A stretch of 64,000 nucleotides of DNA, taken from Thiothrix unzii. Lineage in GTDB: Bacteria > Pseudomonadota > Gammaproteobacteria > Thiotrichales > Thiotrichaceae. Within the stretch, counting starts at the first letter, position 1. Each line of letters opens with the position of its first letter. The stretch spans positions 1,054,001 through 1,118,000 of the forward strand of contig NZ_CP072793.1 in NCBI RefSeq assembly GCF_017901175.1. The letters run 5' to 3'. A model generated the notes under the pieces. That model made no database searches. It was not told where the DNA came from and worked only from the letters and a program-made list of their open reading frames with translations. This document shows positions 1-11,550 of the stretch, in pieces. A program made the position numbers and the translations under genes.

Positions 1-88
1 TCAGGAAAATTGCCGCCGATTCTAAACAAAAACAGCTTAAAAAACCCGATTATGTTACATTTTCGCTTTCTTTTGATTGATTCTTGGT

Positions 89-1120
89 ATGCAAGTCCGC
101 GTAGAACAAATTGAAGAACACCTTCGTCATACACTCGCTTCCGTTTATCTGATTGCTGGTGACGAGCCGTTACAAGTCATGGAAGCGGCGGCGGCAGTGC
201 GTAAAGCTGCCAGCGAACGCGGTTTTAGCGAGCGCGATGTTTTTAGCGTTGATGCGCAATTTGACTGGGGCGTGTTGTACGACGCAGCCGGGTCGTTATC
301 GCTGTTTTCTGATAAAAAAATGCTCGATGTCCGAATGCCAACCTGCAAGGCGGGGCAGTCCGGCACGAAGGCGTTGCAGCATTACCTTGATTATATTCCC
401 AGCGATAAAATCTTACTGATCCAGTCCGGGCGTTTGGATAAAACCTGCAAGAATGCTGCTTGGGTCAAAAAGCTCGAACAAGTCGGGGTATTGGTGCAAG
501 TGTGGGATTTATCCCCAGCGCAAACCTTGGCGTGGGTGGCACGACGGATGCGCGAAGTCGGTTTACAGCCGGATAACGACGCGGTGCGTTACCTGACCGA
601 GCGGGTTGAGGGTAATTTACTCGCAGCGGTACAAGAGATTGGTAAATTATCGCTGCTGTTCGGCAATCGCCCGGTGACGGCGCAAAATATTATGAGCGTG
701 GTGGCGGATAACTCACGTTTCAGCGTGTTTGATCTGGCGGAAGCGATTTTAGCGCAGGATGCCCGCCGCTTGTGCCACATCATGCAGGTGTTGCAGGAAG
801 AAGAAACCGCAACGCCGTTACTGGTGTGGGCATTGGCAGATTTGTTGCGTCAGCTTTACGACGGTTGCCAGTTGGTGAGCAATAACCAGTCGATTCAGGG
901 CTTGTTGATGCGAATGCCGAAAACCCGCCAAGGTTTATTTCAAAACGCTTTGCGGCGCATGGCGCGGGCGGATTGGCAGTTACTATTTCATCACGCGGCG
1001 TTATTGGATCAGCACAGCAAAGGTGTCGGGCAAGATGTGTCGCGCCATCCGCAGCGGTTGTGGGATGAAATGCTGGCAATGGCGTTGCTGTTGGCGGGTA
1101 AGCCGGTGATGCGGGTATAA
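89..1120 (+). CDS. holA: DNA polymerase III subunit delta
   Basis: This is the clamp-loader delta subunit, which opens the beta sliding clamp during replication. The 343-residue protein matches the family in length and has the characteristic N-terminal pattern (YLIAGDEPLQVMEA near residue 20) and the middle SVFDLAEAILAQD segment. The frame is open from a TTG at 77, but the ATG at 89 gives the usual MQVRVEQIEEHL start and is preferred. In enterics holA follows lptE; here it stands alone, about 10 kb from leuS-lptE. Its 3' end lies 3 bp from the convergent toxin gene. Confidence 0.93.
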   Translation: MQVRVEQIEEHLRHTLASVYLIAGDEPLQVMEAAAAVRKAASERGFSERDVFSVDAQFDWGVLYDAAGSLSLFSDKKMLDVRMPTCKAGQSGTKALQHYLDYIPSDKILLIQSGRLDKTCKNAAWVKKLEQVGVLVQVWDLSPAQTLAWVARRMREVGLQPDNDAVRYLTERVEGNLLAAVQEIGKLSLLFGNRPVTAQNIMSVVADNSRFSVFDLAEAILAQDARRLCHIMQVLQEEETATPLLVWALADLLRQLYDGCQLVSNNQSIQGLLMRMPKTRQGLFQNALRRMARADWQLLFHHAALLDQHSKGVGQDVSRHPQRLWDEMLAMALLLAGKPVMRV

Positions 1121-1123
1121 CGC

Positions 1124-1621
1124 CTATTCACCATGCGTTGTCTGTTCCAACAATCGGCGTTTCAAATCAGTACTCAGGCGAAATTCCACCCGCTCTAAAT
1201 CTTGCAGAATGTCTGGCAGTTGCGTGGTTGAGATTTCCCCTTTCTGTTGAAGCGCACCCAAAATTCCCACCAATCCAGTAATTTTTAACCCCATTAATGT
1301 TGCCATCTTGCGTCCTGCCTTTTCATCAATCAGCAGGGGTAACTTGAGTTGGTCGGCGAGCAGGATCGCTTCCGATTCACCGGGATCAATCTGCAACAGC
1401 AGGACGGCCAAACGTGGGTCAGTTTGCAACGGAGCGGGGCGGATAAAACCGGATGCTTGCAGGGCAAACCAAATGGAATCATTGGCTTCACCGCGTCCCA
1501 CTTCTTCCGCAACTTTATTGGGGACGATAATGTGGGTAAACAGTTTTTCCAACAAGGTGAATCGCCCAATATTCAGCAATGTGATCAAGGGGGAACTGTC
1601 AGCGACAATCAGCCCTTTCAT
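1124..1621 (-). CDS. PIN-domain toxin, DUF3368-like
   Basis: This is a predicted ribonuclease toxin of 165 residues with a PIN-like fold. Acidic positions typical of the fold are visible: D8 in VADSSPLI, the DPGESEAI segment in the middle and LIDEKAGR after it. The last two blocks are the hallmark of the DUF3368 type of PIN protein. Its start overlaps the stop of the upstream gene by 4 bp (ATGA), as in toxin-antitoxin operons. The target RNA cannot be read from the sequence. Confidence 0.75.
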   Translation of the reverse strand: MKGLIVADSSPLITLLNIGRFTLLEKLFTHIIVPNKVAEEVGRGEANDSIWFALQASGFIRPAPLQTDPRLAVLLLQIDPGESEAILLADQLKLPLLIDEKAGRKMATLMGLKITGLVGILGALQQKGEISTTQLPDILQDLERVEFRLSTDLKRRLLEQTTHGE

Positions 1622-1956
1622 GCAGTGGCATCTTGCAGCAAAAAGTCAATTTCCGCCGATACTTCGTCAGCGGGATAGTCAATCATGGGCAGGTTCATGA
1701 TGGATAACAGGTGGCGTAAATCCCGTTTATCCATTTTTAGTAACTCAGCCATTTTACCCAGCGAGATGTCGCCGTTGCGCCATGCTTGTAAGGCGGTGGC
1801 TTTGGTCAGGCCAATGCAAAGGTTTTCATCAGTCAGTGGGACAGCGACACCAATGGGTTTGCCGTGTTTGGTGATGAAGACGTACTCATTTTGTTCGAGC
1901 GAATGGGTCAGGCTGGCGGGATTATTCCGCAGCTCCCGAATGGCGATGGAGTGCAT
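1618..1956 (-). CDS. Antitoxin, Phd/YefM-like N-terminus with UPF0175-like C-terminus
   Basis: This 112-residue protein is the likely antitoxin for the overlapping PIN toxin. Residues 1-45 (IAIRELRNNPASLTHSLEQ, then VFITKHGKPIGVAVPL) look like a Phd/YefM DNA-binding antitoxin. The C-terminal half (ALQAWRNGDISLGKMAELL) resembles the UPF0175 family, which is commonly paired with DUF3368 PIN toxins. The fusion of these two antitoxin-like modules is inferred from motifs. Autoregulation of the pair is expected but no operator was identified. Confidence 0.7.
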   Translation of the reverse strand: MHSIAIRELRNNPASLTHSLEQNEYVFITKHGKPIGVAVPLTDENLCIGLTKATALQAWRNGDISLGKMAELLKMDKRDLRHLLSIMNLPMIDYPADEVSAEIDFLLQDATA

Positions 1957-2072
1957 GGCATTACCTTTAGTGCTACGTTATGCAGGTACAAAAGATAATA
2001 GTCCAAATTTTGAAGTAAAGGAATGCTTTTGAACTCCAGCATTAACGCGCTGCGAAATCCATGACAATTACG

Positions 2073-2101
2073 TTGAACCCACTCCACGCCCCGTCTATAC
2101 T
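2073..2101 (+). promoter_or_regulatory. Sigma-70 promoter of the phoH operon
   Basis: A -35 element TTGAAC (2073-2078) is separated by exactly 17 bp from a -10 element TATACT (2096-2101). It lies 36 bp upstream of the phoH start and is the only near-consensus pair in the gap from 1957 to 2137. Confidence 0.6.
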
Positions 2102-2137
2102 CAAAAGCCTGACTAATTTACGGAATCTTCCGTTTCC

Positions 2138-3139
2138 TTGAATACTAACAATAGAGCTGCGCCGGAAAGTGACAGGCACACCGTCCAGTTTGAACTCGAA
2201 CCTGCGGATACCGAACGTTTAATGAACCTGTGCGGTCAGTTTGATCAGCATTTGCGTCAGCTAGAAAATCGTTTAGGTGTGGAAATCAATAATCGGGGCA
2301 ACCTGTTTCAAGTCACTGGCACTCCCGTGTCGGCTCAGTTGAGCATCAATCTCCTGCACGATCTTTACCGCGAAACCGCGCATACGGTGCTTAGCCCGGA
2401 AAGCCTGCATTTGTTTTTGCAAGAAGCCAACCTCGATAAAGTCGCGGCGAATAGCAGTGATGATGTGCGCATCCGTACCAAACGCGGTTACATCAAGCCC
2501 AAAGGTTTGGCGCAAAGTCAGTACATCCAGAATATTCGTCGTCACGATGTCACCTTTGGCATTGGCCCTGCGGGTACGGGGAAAACCTGGCTGGCGGTGG
2601 CGTGTGCAGTGGAAGCCTTAGAACGCGATGAAGTGCGGCGTTTGGTGTTGGTGCGTCCTGCGGTGGAAGCGGGGGAACGGCTGGGGTTTTTGCCCGGTGA
2701 TTTGAGCCAGAAAATTGACCCGTATTTGCGCCCCATGTATGACGCTTTGTACGAAATGCTGGGTCTTGAAAAGGTCAATAAGCTGATTGAGCGCAGCGTG
2801 ATTGAAGTCGCGCCGTTGGCTTATATGCGCGGGCGCACTCTCAATGATGCGTTTATTTTGCTGGATGAAGCGCAAAACACCACCGCTGAACAAATGAAAA
2901 TGTTCCTGACGCGCTTGGGGTTTGGTTCTTCAGCAGTGATTACCGGCGACATTACCCAGATTGATTTACCGCACCATCAAAAATCGGGGCTGAAACACGC
3001 CATTGAGATTTTGGAAGCCGTTGACGGTATCAGTTTCAACTATTTCACCGGACGCGATGTGGTGCGCCACAAGCTGGTGCAAAAAATTGTGGAGGCATAC
3101 GAGAGTCATGGGGCTGCAACTCGATATTCAGAATCCTGA
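2138..3139 (+). CDS. phoH: PhoH-like ATPase (YbeZ)
   Basis: This is a P-loop ATPase of the PhoH/YbeZ family, which in other bacteria works with the RNase YbeY. The Walker A motif GPAGTGKTW and the Walker B region FILLDEAQNTT are both present, followed by the family segment VITGDITQIDLP. The 333-residue length is normal. The start is a TTG because no ATG lies upstream of the conserved N-terminus; the next in-frame methionine would remove about 28 residues. Its 3' end overlaps ybeY by 32 bp, implying translational coupling. Confidence 0.92.
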   Translation: MNTNNRAAPESDRHTVQFELEPADTERLMNLCGQFDQHLRQLENRLGVEINNRGNLFQVTGTPVSAQLSINLLHDLYRETAHTVLSPESLHLFLQEANLDKVAANSSDDVRIRTKRGYIKPKGLAQSQYIQNIRRHDVTFGIGPAGTGKTWLAVACAVEALERDEVRRLVLVRPAVEAGERLGFLPGDLSQKIDPYLRPMYDALYEMLGLEKVNKLIERSVIEVAPLAYMRGRTLNDAFILLDEAQNTTAEQMKMFLTRLGFGSSAVITGDITQIDLPHHQKSGLKHAIEILEAVDGISFNYFTGRDVVRHKLVQKIVEAYESHGAATRYSES

Positions 3140-3584
3140 AGATTATTTGACCCTGCCTGCGGAGGCGGATTTATTGCAATGGGCGCAAGCGGCATGGCAG
3201 GAAGACGGTGAGGCGGGTGTGGTGTTGCGGATTGTTGCGGAGGCGGAAAGCCAGCAATTAAACCGTGATTTTCGCGGCAAAGATTACCCGACCAATGTAT
3301 TGTCGTTTCCTTACGACGCGCCGCCAATCCCGCTGGAAGACGATGAAACCGAATACTTAGGTGATTTGGCGATTTGTTTGCCGGTGGTGGAGCGCGAAGC
3401 GGCGGAACAACGCAAAACCGCTACCCAGCACTGGGCGCATTTACTGGTGCATGGCTTGTTGCATTTGCAAGGTTATGACCATATAACGGACGACGAAGCC
3501 GAAACGATGGAAGCGTTGGAAACACGCATTCTCGCGACGCTGGGTTTTCCTGATCCTTACCAATTGATTTTAGAGGAACAATGA
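3108..3584 (+). CDS. ybeY: Endoribonuclease YbeY
   Basis: This is the metal-dependent endoribonuclease needed for 16S rRNA 3'-end maturation and ribosome quality control. The zinc-binding signature HGLLHLQGYDH is intact near the C-terminus. The 158-residue length is typical when the ATG at 3108 is used; a longer in-frame start at 3003 lies deep inside phoH and is unlikely. The gene overlaps phoH by 32 bp and corC by 4 bp (ATGA), so the three are co-translated. Confidence 0.92.
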   Translation: MGLQLDIQNPEDYLTLPAEADLLQWAQAAWQEDGEAGVVLRIVAEAESQQLNRDFRGKDYPTNVLSFPYDAPPIPLEDDETEYLGDLAICLPVVEREAAEQRKTATQHWAHLLVHGLLHLQGYDHITDDEAETMEALETRILATLGFPDPYQLILEEQ

Positions 3585-4453
3585 AAAGTGACATAGGTGA
3601 CTCGCGACCTCGACCGCGATGGAAACAATGGTTAATCCAGACTCTCGACCTCACTTCCCAAAGCCGGGAAGACCTGATGGAAGACCTGCAACGGGCTAAT
3701 GAGAAAAATCTCCTTCCGGGGGAAACGGTCGGGATGTTACAGGGCGTGTTGGAATTTGGTGCGTTGCAAGTGCGCGACATTATGGTTCCGCGCTCTCAAA
3801 TCAATTTTATTTACCACGAAGACGATTTCAGCAAAATCCTGCAACGCATTGCGGCGACGGAGCATTCCCGTTACCCGGTGGTGGATGAGGATCGTGATGA
3901 TTTGGTCGGCATTTTGCTCGCAAAAGATTTACTCAAATACATTGGGCGAGAAGCTGAGTTTAAGATTGATGATATTATTCGTCCCGCATTAATTATTCCT
4001 GAAAGCCAGCGTTTAAGCCGCTTATTGACTGAATTCCGCAATAGCCGCAATCACATGGCGGTGGTGATTGATGAATATTCGGGGATTTCAGGGCTGGTGA
4101 CGTTTGAAGATGTGCTTGAGCAAATTGTCGGCGAAATCGACGATGAGCACGACGATGAAGAAGACGAAACCACTCAAGTCGTTGCTCAAGACGATGGGCG
4201 TTTCATTGTGGAAGCTACCACGCCGATTGATGAGTTTAACGACATCGTAGGCACGAATTTTGATACCGATGAGTTTGATACCATTGCCGGTATCGTTATC
4301 AATAAATTGGGTAAAATTCCGCGTCAAGGCGATGAATTAGTGCTCGAAGGTTGGTTATTCCGCGTTTTACGCAGCGATAACCGGCGTATTTTATCGCTGG
4401 AAGTGTTACCTCACACCGAAAGTTCATCATTGGCGGCAACGCCTGCGTTATAA
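3581..4453 (+). CDS. corC: CorC/YbeX family CBS-domain protein
   Basis: This cytoplasmic protein of 290 residues is linked to Mg/Co efflux and, in enterics, to ribosome maturation with YbeY. It has the family N-terminus, two CBS domains (about residues 65-190, starting at VRDIMVPRSQI) and a CorC/HlyC transporter-associated domain at about 205-280 (GRFIVEATTPIDEFN). An acidic stretch, DDEHDDEEDE, lies between them. The gene overlaps ybeY by 4 bp and is followed by lnt after 33 bp, the conserved ybeZYX-lnt order. Confidence 0.9.
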   Translation: MKSDIGDSRPRPRWKQWLIQTLDLTSQSREDLMEDLQRANEKNLLPGETVGMLQGVLEFGALQVRDIMVPRSQINFIYHEDDFSKILQRIAATEHSRYPVVDEDRDDLVGILLAKDLLKYIGREAEFKIDDIIRPALIIPESQRLSRLLTEFRNSRNHMAVVIDEYSGISGLVTFEDVLEQIVGEIDDEHDDEEDETTQVVAQDDGRFIVEATTPIDEFNDIVGTNFDTDEFDTIAGIVINKLGKIPRQGDELVLEGWLFRVLRSDNRRILSLEVLPHTESSSLAATPAL

Positions 4454-4486
4454 TGCGCGGCAGTTTTGTTGGCTGGATGTATTTCA

Positions 4487-6037
4487 ATGCTGTCATTCCG
4501 TGATTCCCTGAAAAAAGTAGATTACCTGCTGGCTTTGCTGGCAGGTGCGTCAATGGTATTGGCGTTTGCGCCGTTTGAACTGCGTGCTTTTGCGTGGTTT
4601 GCCCCTGCGGTGCTGTTTTGGCTCAACCTCAAAAACATACCACGCGGGCAACGTTTGCGCTTGGCCTGGGTGTTTGGCATTGGTTTGTTTGCCGGTGGCG
4701 CACACTGGATTTACGTGAGTATCCATTTCTTTGGTGGTGCAAATAGCGTTATTGCGGCTTTGATGGTGCTGCTATTTGTGTTGTTTGTGAGCTTGCCACT
4801 GTTGTTATTCGGGTGGCTGACTTCGTATTCCCATCATTTGCCGGTGGTTTGGCGTTTATTAGGGGTTTTCCCGGCGGCTTGGGTGTTAACCGAATGGTTT
4901 CGCGGTTGGGTATTGACGGGTTTCCCTTGGTTACAACTGGGTACGACGCAAATTGATACGTGGTTGGCACATTACGCGCCGATTACCGGGGTGCTGGGGT
5001 TAAGCTGGTTAGTCGCACTGGGTGCAGGCATTGTCTTGGTGTTGGCTCTGGGAACCTTGCGCGAACGGGTGCTGGCGGCAGTATTGGCGGTGGTAACAAC
5101 GGCGGGTGGTTATGGCTTAGGCTTCGTGAATTGGACGCAATCTGCTGGTGAGCCGCTGTATGTGAGTATGTTGCAAGGCAATGTTGATCAATTGACCAAG
5201 TGGGATCCGGCGTTTCGCAATGAAAATGTCCAGGCGTATTTGAATTTGATGGATCAGGATAAATACCCCGATGTGGTGCAATCGCATTTGGTGATTTGGC
5301 CTGAAACTGCGCTGGCTGATTTTTTCCACTTTTCCAAAGATGATGTGATGTTGCCGCTGCAAGCTTGGGCTAAAGAAGCGGAAGCAGAATTGCTGGTTGG
5401 TGGTTTTTTCCACGATGCGGAAAAAGAGTCGGTCTACAACGCAATCATGGCGGTAGGTGGTAAAAACGACGTGGAAACCTCACTGAAAACCGCTGATGGT
5501 GTTTATGCAAAACGGCATTTAGTGCCTTTTAGTGAATACATTCCGCTGCTGGATTATCTGCGCTTTTTGGAAAATATCGTTAAGTTACCTTACGACAATG
5601 TAACGCCTTGGAAGGGCGGGCATACCTTGACAGTTGCCGGACAACCGATGCGTATGTCGGTGTGTTACGAAGATGCTTATGCCGAAGAAATGATCGAAGG
5701 CTTGCCCGAAGCTACCATGCTGGTGAATGTGAGTAATGACGGTTGGTTTACCGGGTCGATTGAGCCGCAACAGCACGCCGAAATCGCGCGGATGCGTGCT
5801 TTAGAGACCGGACGCTTTTTATTACGTGCTACCAATAATGGTGTGACTGCCATTATTAATGAAAAAGGCCGGGTGTTGAATTCTCTACCGCAATACCAAG
5901 TTGGGGTGTTATCGGGTTACGCTATGCCGTTGAGCGGTGCTACCCCGTATGTCAAAGTGGGTAACTGGTTGATCATCAGCGTGATGTTGCTGTTGTTCTT
6001 GCTACCGCTGCTGCGGTTTCGTGGTAAATTTGTGTAA
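4487..6037 (+). CDS. lnt: Apolipoprotein N-acyltransferase
   Basis: This inner-membrane enzyme adds the third acyl chain to lipoproteins. Several hydrophobic segments fill residues 1-215, followed by a nitrilase-like catalytic domain. The Glu-Lys-Cys triad is visible: E in VIWPETALADF, K in AKRHLVPFSEY and C in MSVCYEDAY. A last transmembrane helix ends the 516-residue protein. The ATG at 4487 is preferred to a TTG 21 bp upstream. It is the last gene of the phoH operon; a lipoprotein gene follows directly. Confidence 0.93.
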   Translation: MLSFRDSLKKVDYLLALLAGASMVLAFAPFELRAFAWFAPAVLFWLNLKNIPRGQRLRLAWVFGIGLFAGGAHWIYVSIHFFGGANSVIAALMVLLFVLFVSLPLLLFGWLTSYSHHLPVVWRLLGVFPAAWVLTEWFRGWVLTGFPWLQLGTTQIDTWLAHYAPITGVLGLSWLVALGAGIVLVLALGTLRERVLAAVLAVVTTAGGYGLGFVNWTQSAGEPLYVSMLQGNVDQLTKWDPAFRNENVQAYLNLMDQDKYPDVVQSHLVIWPETALADFFHFSKDDVMLPLQAWAKEAEAELLVGGFFHDAEKESVYNAIMAVGGKNDVETSLKTADGVYAKRHLVPFSEYIPLLDYLRFLENIVKLPYDNVTPWKGGHTLTVAGQPMRMSVCYEDAYAEEMIEGLPEATMLVNVSNDGWFTGSIEPQQHAEIARMRALETGRFLLRATNNGVTAIINEKGRVLNSLPQYQVGVLSGYAMPLSGATPYVKVGNWLIISVMLLLFLLPLLRFRGKFV

Positions 6038-6064
6038 CGGTGTTATTGCCAAGGAGCATTTACC

Positions 6065-6439
6065 ATGAAATTATGTCGCTATATTGTGGTCACACTGGCA
6101 TTAAGCAGTGGTTTAATCGGGTGCGCAAGTGTGCCGCCTGCTGAGCAATTACAGCGTGAAATGGCAGGCGTGGATAATTCCTCACCCACATTTGCTCAAG
6201 GTTACGCGGATGGCTGCCAAAGTGGTTTATCCGCAGGGGGCGATAGCCGCTTTGTGTATGTCAAAGACTTGAACCAAGCGAATCAAGCCGATTACAAACT
6301 GGGTTGGGAAGATGGCTTTCGCATCTGTCAATCGCGCCAAGTGCAACGTAACAATGCGCGGAATAGCTCCGACAGTTTCGGTGGCTTGCCTTTTCCCGGA
6401 TTTCCGCGTACTGGGGTGACAATTGGGGTGCAGTTGTAG
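6065..6439 (+). CDS. Small lipoprotein of unknown function
   Basis: This 124-residue protein begins with a lipoprotein signal peptide and a lipobox (LIGC, cysteine at about residue 20), so it should be lipid-anchored. The mature part has a pair of GYADGC.SG-like and GWEDGF.IC-like segments and ends in a Gly/Pro-rich tail. No known family was recognised. A ribosome binding site (AAGGAG) lies just upstream, and the gene follows lnt, the enzyme that would finish its acylation, by 27 bp. Confidence 0.75.
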   Translation: MKLCRYIVVTLALSSGLIGCASVPPAEQLQREMAGVDNSSPTFAQGYADGCQSGLSAGGDSRFVYVKDLNQANQADYKLGWEDGFRICQSRQVQRNNARNSSDSFGGLPFPGFPRTGVTIGVQL

Positions 6440-6512
6440 GTAGTGTTAGTCAGGATTTGTGTTTTCACGTACAATCACGCGCTTTTCACCCGCGACCACA
6501 GTCAGGAACCCT

Positions 6513-7619
6513 ATGCAATTCAACACCACAGAAGAAATCCTCGAAGACCTCGCCGCTGGCAAAATGGTCGTTATTGTTGACGATGAAGACCGCGAAAACG
6601 AAGGCGATTTGTTGATGGTGGCATCGCTTACGCGCCCGGAAGACATTAACTTCATGGTTAAGGAAGGGCGCGGTCTGGTGTGCTTAACCTTAACGCGCGA
6701 ACGTTGTAAGCAGTTGAATTTACCGTTGATGATTTCTGCGACCGATGAAGAACACCGCACCAATTTCACCATTTCCATTGAAGCGGCGGAAGGTGTAACG
6801 ACCGGTATTTCAGCGTATGACCGGGCGCATACCGTGCGTACTGCGGTTGCACCCAATGCACAACCGCAAGATATTGAGCAACCCGGACACATTTTTCCAT
6901 TGATGGCGCAACCTGGCGGGGTGTTGACCCGTGCCGGACATACCGAAGCGGGTTGTGATCTGGCGCGTTTAGCCGGTTTTGAACCTGCTGCTACCATTGT
7001 GGAAATCCTCAATGAAGATGGCACGATGGCGCGTCGCCCTGATCTGGAGCTGTTTGCGGAAAAGCACGGCCTGAAAATGGGGTCGATTGAAGATTTAATC
7101 CGTTACCGGGTGCAGAACGAAAAAACCGTCGAGCGTGTGTTCGAGCGCGATGTGCAAACCGATTACGGGCAGTTTCATTTGGTGGCATTCCAAGAGTGTG
7201 CCAAGCGTGATGTGCATTTAGCCCTCATTAAAGGCGAGATTACAGCGGATGCGGCAGTTTTGGTACGGGTGCATCTGGAAAATGAATTGTGTGATTTATT
7301 GTCCTTGAATGAGCCGGGTTGTGGCTGGCCTTTGCGCAGTGCGATGCAACACATTGATGCTGCCGGTGGCGGGGTCATTGTGATTTTGCGTAATGTGGGG
7401 CAGACAGAAAATGTGCTTGAACAGCTGAAAGGGTTTGAATCCCGACCCGTTGTACAAGACAATAGCCACTCTTCGCCAGCCGAACTGAAAACTTACGGTA
7501 TTGGTGCGCAAATCTTATCCGATATTGGCGTGCGCCGGATGCGGGTAATGAGTGCACCGAAGCGTTTCCACGGAATCGCGGGTTTCGGTCTGGAAATTGT
7601 TGAATATGTTCATGATTGA
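6513..7619 (+). CDS. ribB: DHBP synthase with degenerate GTP cyclohydrolase II-like domain (RibBX type)
   Basis: The N-terminal domain (about residues 1-200) is 3,4-dihydroxy-2-butanone-4-phosphate synthase, with the acidic metal site DDEDRENEGDL and the RAGHTEAGCDLARLAG motif intact. The C-terminal part resembles GTP cyclohydrolase II but lacks its zinc Cys triad and the QEGRGIGL-type loop; in their places stand LENELCDLLSL and RNVGQTENVL. Such RibBX proteins are known in proteobacteria, where a separate RibA supplies the cyclohydrolase. The ATG at 6513 has a good ribosome binding site. ribH follows after 12 bp. Confidence 0.88.
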   Translation: MQFNTTEEILEDLAAGKMVVIVDDEDRENEGDLLMVASLTRPEDINFMVKEGRGLVCLTLTRERCKQLNLPLMISATDEEHRTNFTISIEAAEGVTTGISAYDRAHTVRTAVAPNAQPQDIEQPGHIFPLMAQPGGVLTRAGHTEAGCDLARLAGFEPAATIVEILNEDGTMARRPDLELFAEKHGLKMGSIEDLIRYRVQNEKTVERVFERDVQTDYGQFHLVAFQECAKRDVHLALIKGEITADAAVLVRVHLENELCDLLSLNEPGCGWPLRSAMQHIDAAGGGVIVILRNVGQTENVLEQLKGFESRPVVQDNSHSSPAELKTYGIGAQILSDIGVRRMRVMSAPKRFHGIAGFGLEIVEYVHD

Positions 7620-7631
7620 TTGGGAATAGCT

Positions 7632-8108
7632 ATGGGCTGCAATATTATCGAAGGTGATTTCGCACCGCAGGAAGCAAAATACGGCATCGTCGTTGCGCGT
7701 TTTAACAGCTTTATCGTCGAGAGTCTGTTGTCGGGCGCGATTGATGCGTTAAAGCGTCACGGTGGCGTGAAAGAGGAAATGATTGATGTGGTGCGTGTGC
7801 CGGGTGCTTACGAGTTACCTTTAGTCGCACAAGCAATGGCAGCCAATGGCGATTACGATGCCATTATTGCCTTGGGTGCAGTGATTCGTGGCAGCACCCC
7901 GCATTTTGATTTTGTCGCGGGTGAAGCTTCCAAAGGGCTGGCAAGCGTGGGCATGAGCCATGAATTGCCGGTAATTTTCGGTGTGCTGACCACAGACACC
8001 ATTGAGCAGGCAGTGGAACGCGCTGGTACAAAAGCAGGCAATAAAGGTGCGGAAGCCGCCTTGTCAGCGATTGAAATGGTTTCATTGCTGCGTAAGATCA
8101 GGAAATAA
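7632..8108 (+). CDS. ribH: 6,7-dimethyl-8-ribityllumazine synthase
   Basis: This enzyme condenses the DHBP made by RibB with the ribityl pyrimidine to give lumazine, the penultimate step of riboflavin synthesis. The 158-residue protein shows the expected [23 protein letters not shown] and [14 protein letters not shown] motifs, the last containing the catalytic histidine region. An in-frame TTG at 7620 is possible but the ATG at 7632 is better placed after GGGAA. nusB follows after 6 bp, a classical ribH-nusB pair. Confidence 0.93.
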   Translation: MGCNIIEGDFAPQEAKYGIVVARFNSFIVESLLSGAIDALKRHGGVKEEMIDVVRVPGAYELPLVAQAMAANGDYDAIIALGAVIRGSTPHFDFVAGEASKGLASVGMSHELPVIFGVLTTDTIEQAVERAGTKAGNKGAEAALSAIEMVSLLRKIRK

Positions 8109-8114
8109 CCACGA

Positions 8115-8579
8115 ATGGCTGGACGCAAACCCCTTACCGAATCTCAGCAACTGATCGCCGGTCGTCGTGTGGCGCGGCGGTTAGCGATGCAGGGTGTTTA
8201 TCAATGGCTGATTACAGGCAATAGTTTTCGCGATATTTACCTGTATTTTCAGGAAGAAACAGAACTGGCGGCGGATTTCCGCAAGTCAGATTCGGCGTTT
8301 TTCCACAAGCTGTTGAAAGCCAGCATTGAGGGCGGTGAGGAACTGGAAAACCGGATTTCCCCTCACCTTGATCGTAAATTGGCACAAGTTGACCCCATTG
8401 AACACGCTTTGTTACGGGTAGCGACTTGCGAGTTGCTGTATCACCCTGAAACACCGTACAAAGTGGTGGTTAACGAGTACATCAATATGGCGAAAAAATT
8501 TGGTGCGGAACAAGCACACAAATTTATTAACGGCGTATTGGACAAAGTAGCGGCTGAAATTCGTCCTCACGGGCGTTAA
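8115..8579 (+). CDS. nusB: Transcription antitermination factor NusB
   Basis: NusB binds boxA RNA with NusE and supports rRNA antitermination. The 154-residue protein has the family's RRVARRLAMQGVYQWL helix near residue 18, and the C-terminal HPETPYKVVVNEYINMAKKFG and FINGVLDKVA blocks. It ends the riboflavin operon and is followed 9 bp later by a strong hairpin terminator. Confidence 0.93.
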   Translation: MAGRKPLTESQQLIAGRRVARRLAMQGVYQWLITGNSFRDIYLYFQEETELAADFRKSDSAFFHKLLKASIEGGEELENRISPHLDRKLAQVDPIEHALLRVATCELLYHPETPYKVVVNEYINMAKKFGAEQAHKFINGVLDKVAAEIRPHGR

Positions 8580-8588
8580 CCGCATTGA

Positions 8589-8618
8589 CAAGGGCGCGTG
8601 TATTGCGCCCTTGCTTTC
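8589..8618 (+). terminator. Rho-independent terminator after nusB
   Basis: A perfect 9-bp stem, CAAGGGCGC at 8589-8597 and GCGCCCTTG at 8605-8613, with a 7-nt loop is followed by CTTTCC. It closes the ribB-ribH-nusB operon. Confidence 0.7.
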
Positions 8619-8703
8619 CACACACCTTCCATCGGCTCTACACATTTTCTGCAAATCTCAGCGTTATGCTTGTGGCATTCGTGAAATGTTGAGGAAAATA
8701 CTG

Positions 8704-8877
8704 ATGATCTCCCCTTTATTGCCCACTGCACGTCGGGCGCACGTATTGCCTGTTTTATTACGGTTGCATACTCATAAACCTTACGGTTACGCGGCGATTC
8801 GCCCAGAGCAACGTGGGGTACGGTTACAACGTTGGCAAGGCCGCTTAGAACGCTTATTTTCAAAGCAAGAATATTGA
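8704..8877 (+). CDS. Small basic protein of unknown function
   Basis: This is a 57-residue frame with an ATG at 8704 preceded by a good ribosome binding site (GAGGAA, about 9 nt upstream). The product is basic and rich in Arg and Leu, with no transmembrane segment or known motif. A longer frame from 8611 starts inside the nusB terminator and is unlikely. It sits alone between nusB and leuS, so the call rests only on the start signal. Confidence 0.35.
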   Translation: MISPLLPTARRAHVLPVLLRLHTHKPYGYAAIRPEQRGVRLQRWQGRLERLFSKQEY

Positions 8878-8934
8878 GAAGAATTGCGAGGTATTGTCGG
8901 CTATAATCGGCGGCTTCTATAACCTGACAGTTGA

Positions 8935-11549
<2,615 letters not shown>

Positions 11550-11550
<1 letters not shown>

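Noticed and set aside
6440-6512. Possible FMN riboswitch upstream of ribB
   Set aside because: The gap is only 73 bp and has none of the conserved RFN-element blocks.
8611-8703. Longer start for the small gene after nusB
   Set aside because: It would begin inside the nusB terminator hairpin and has no ribosome binding site.
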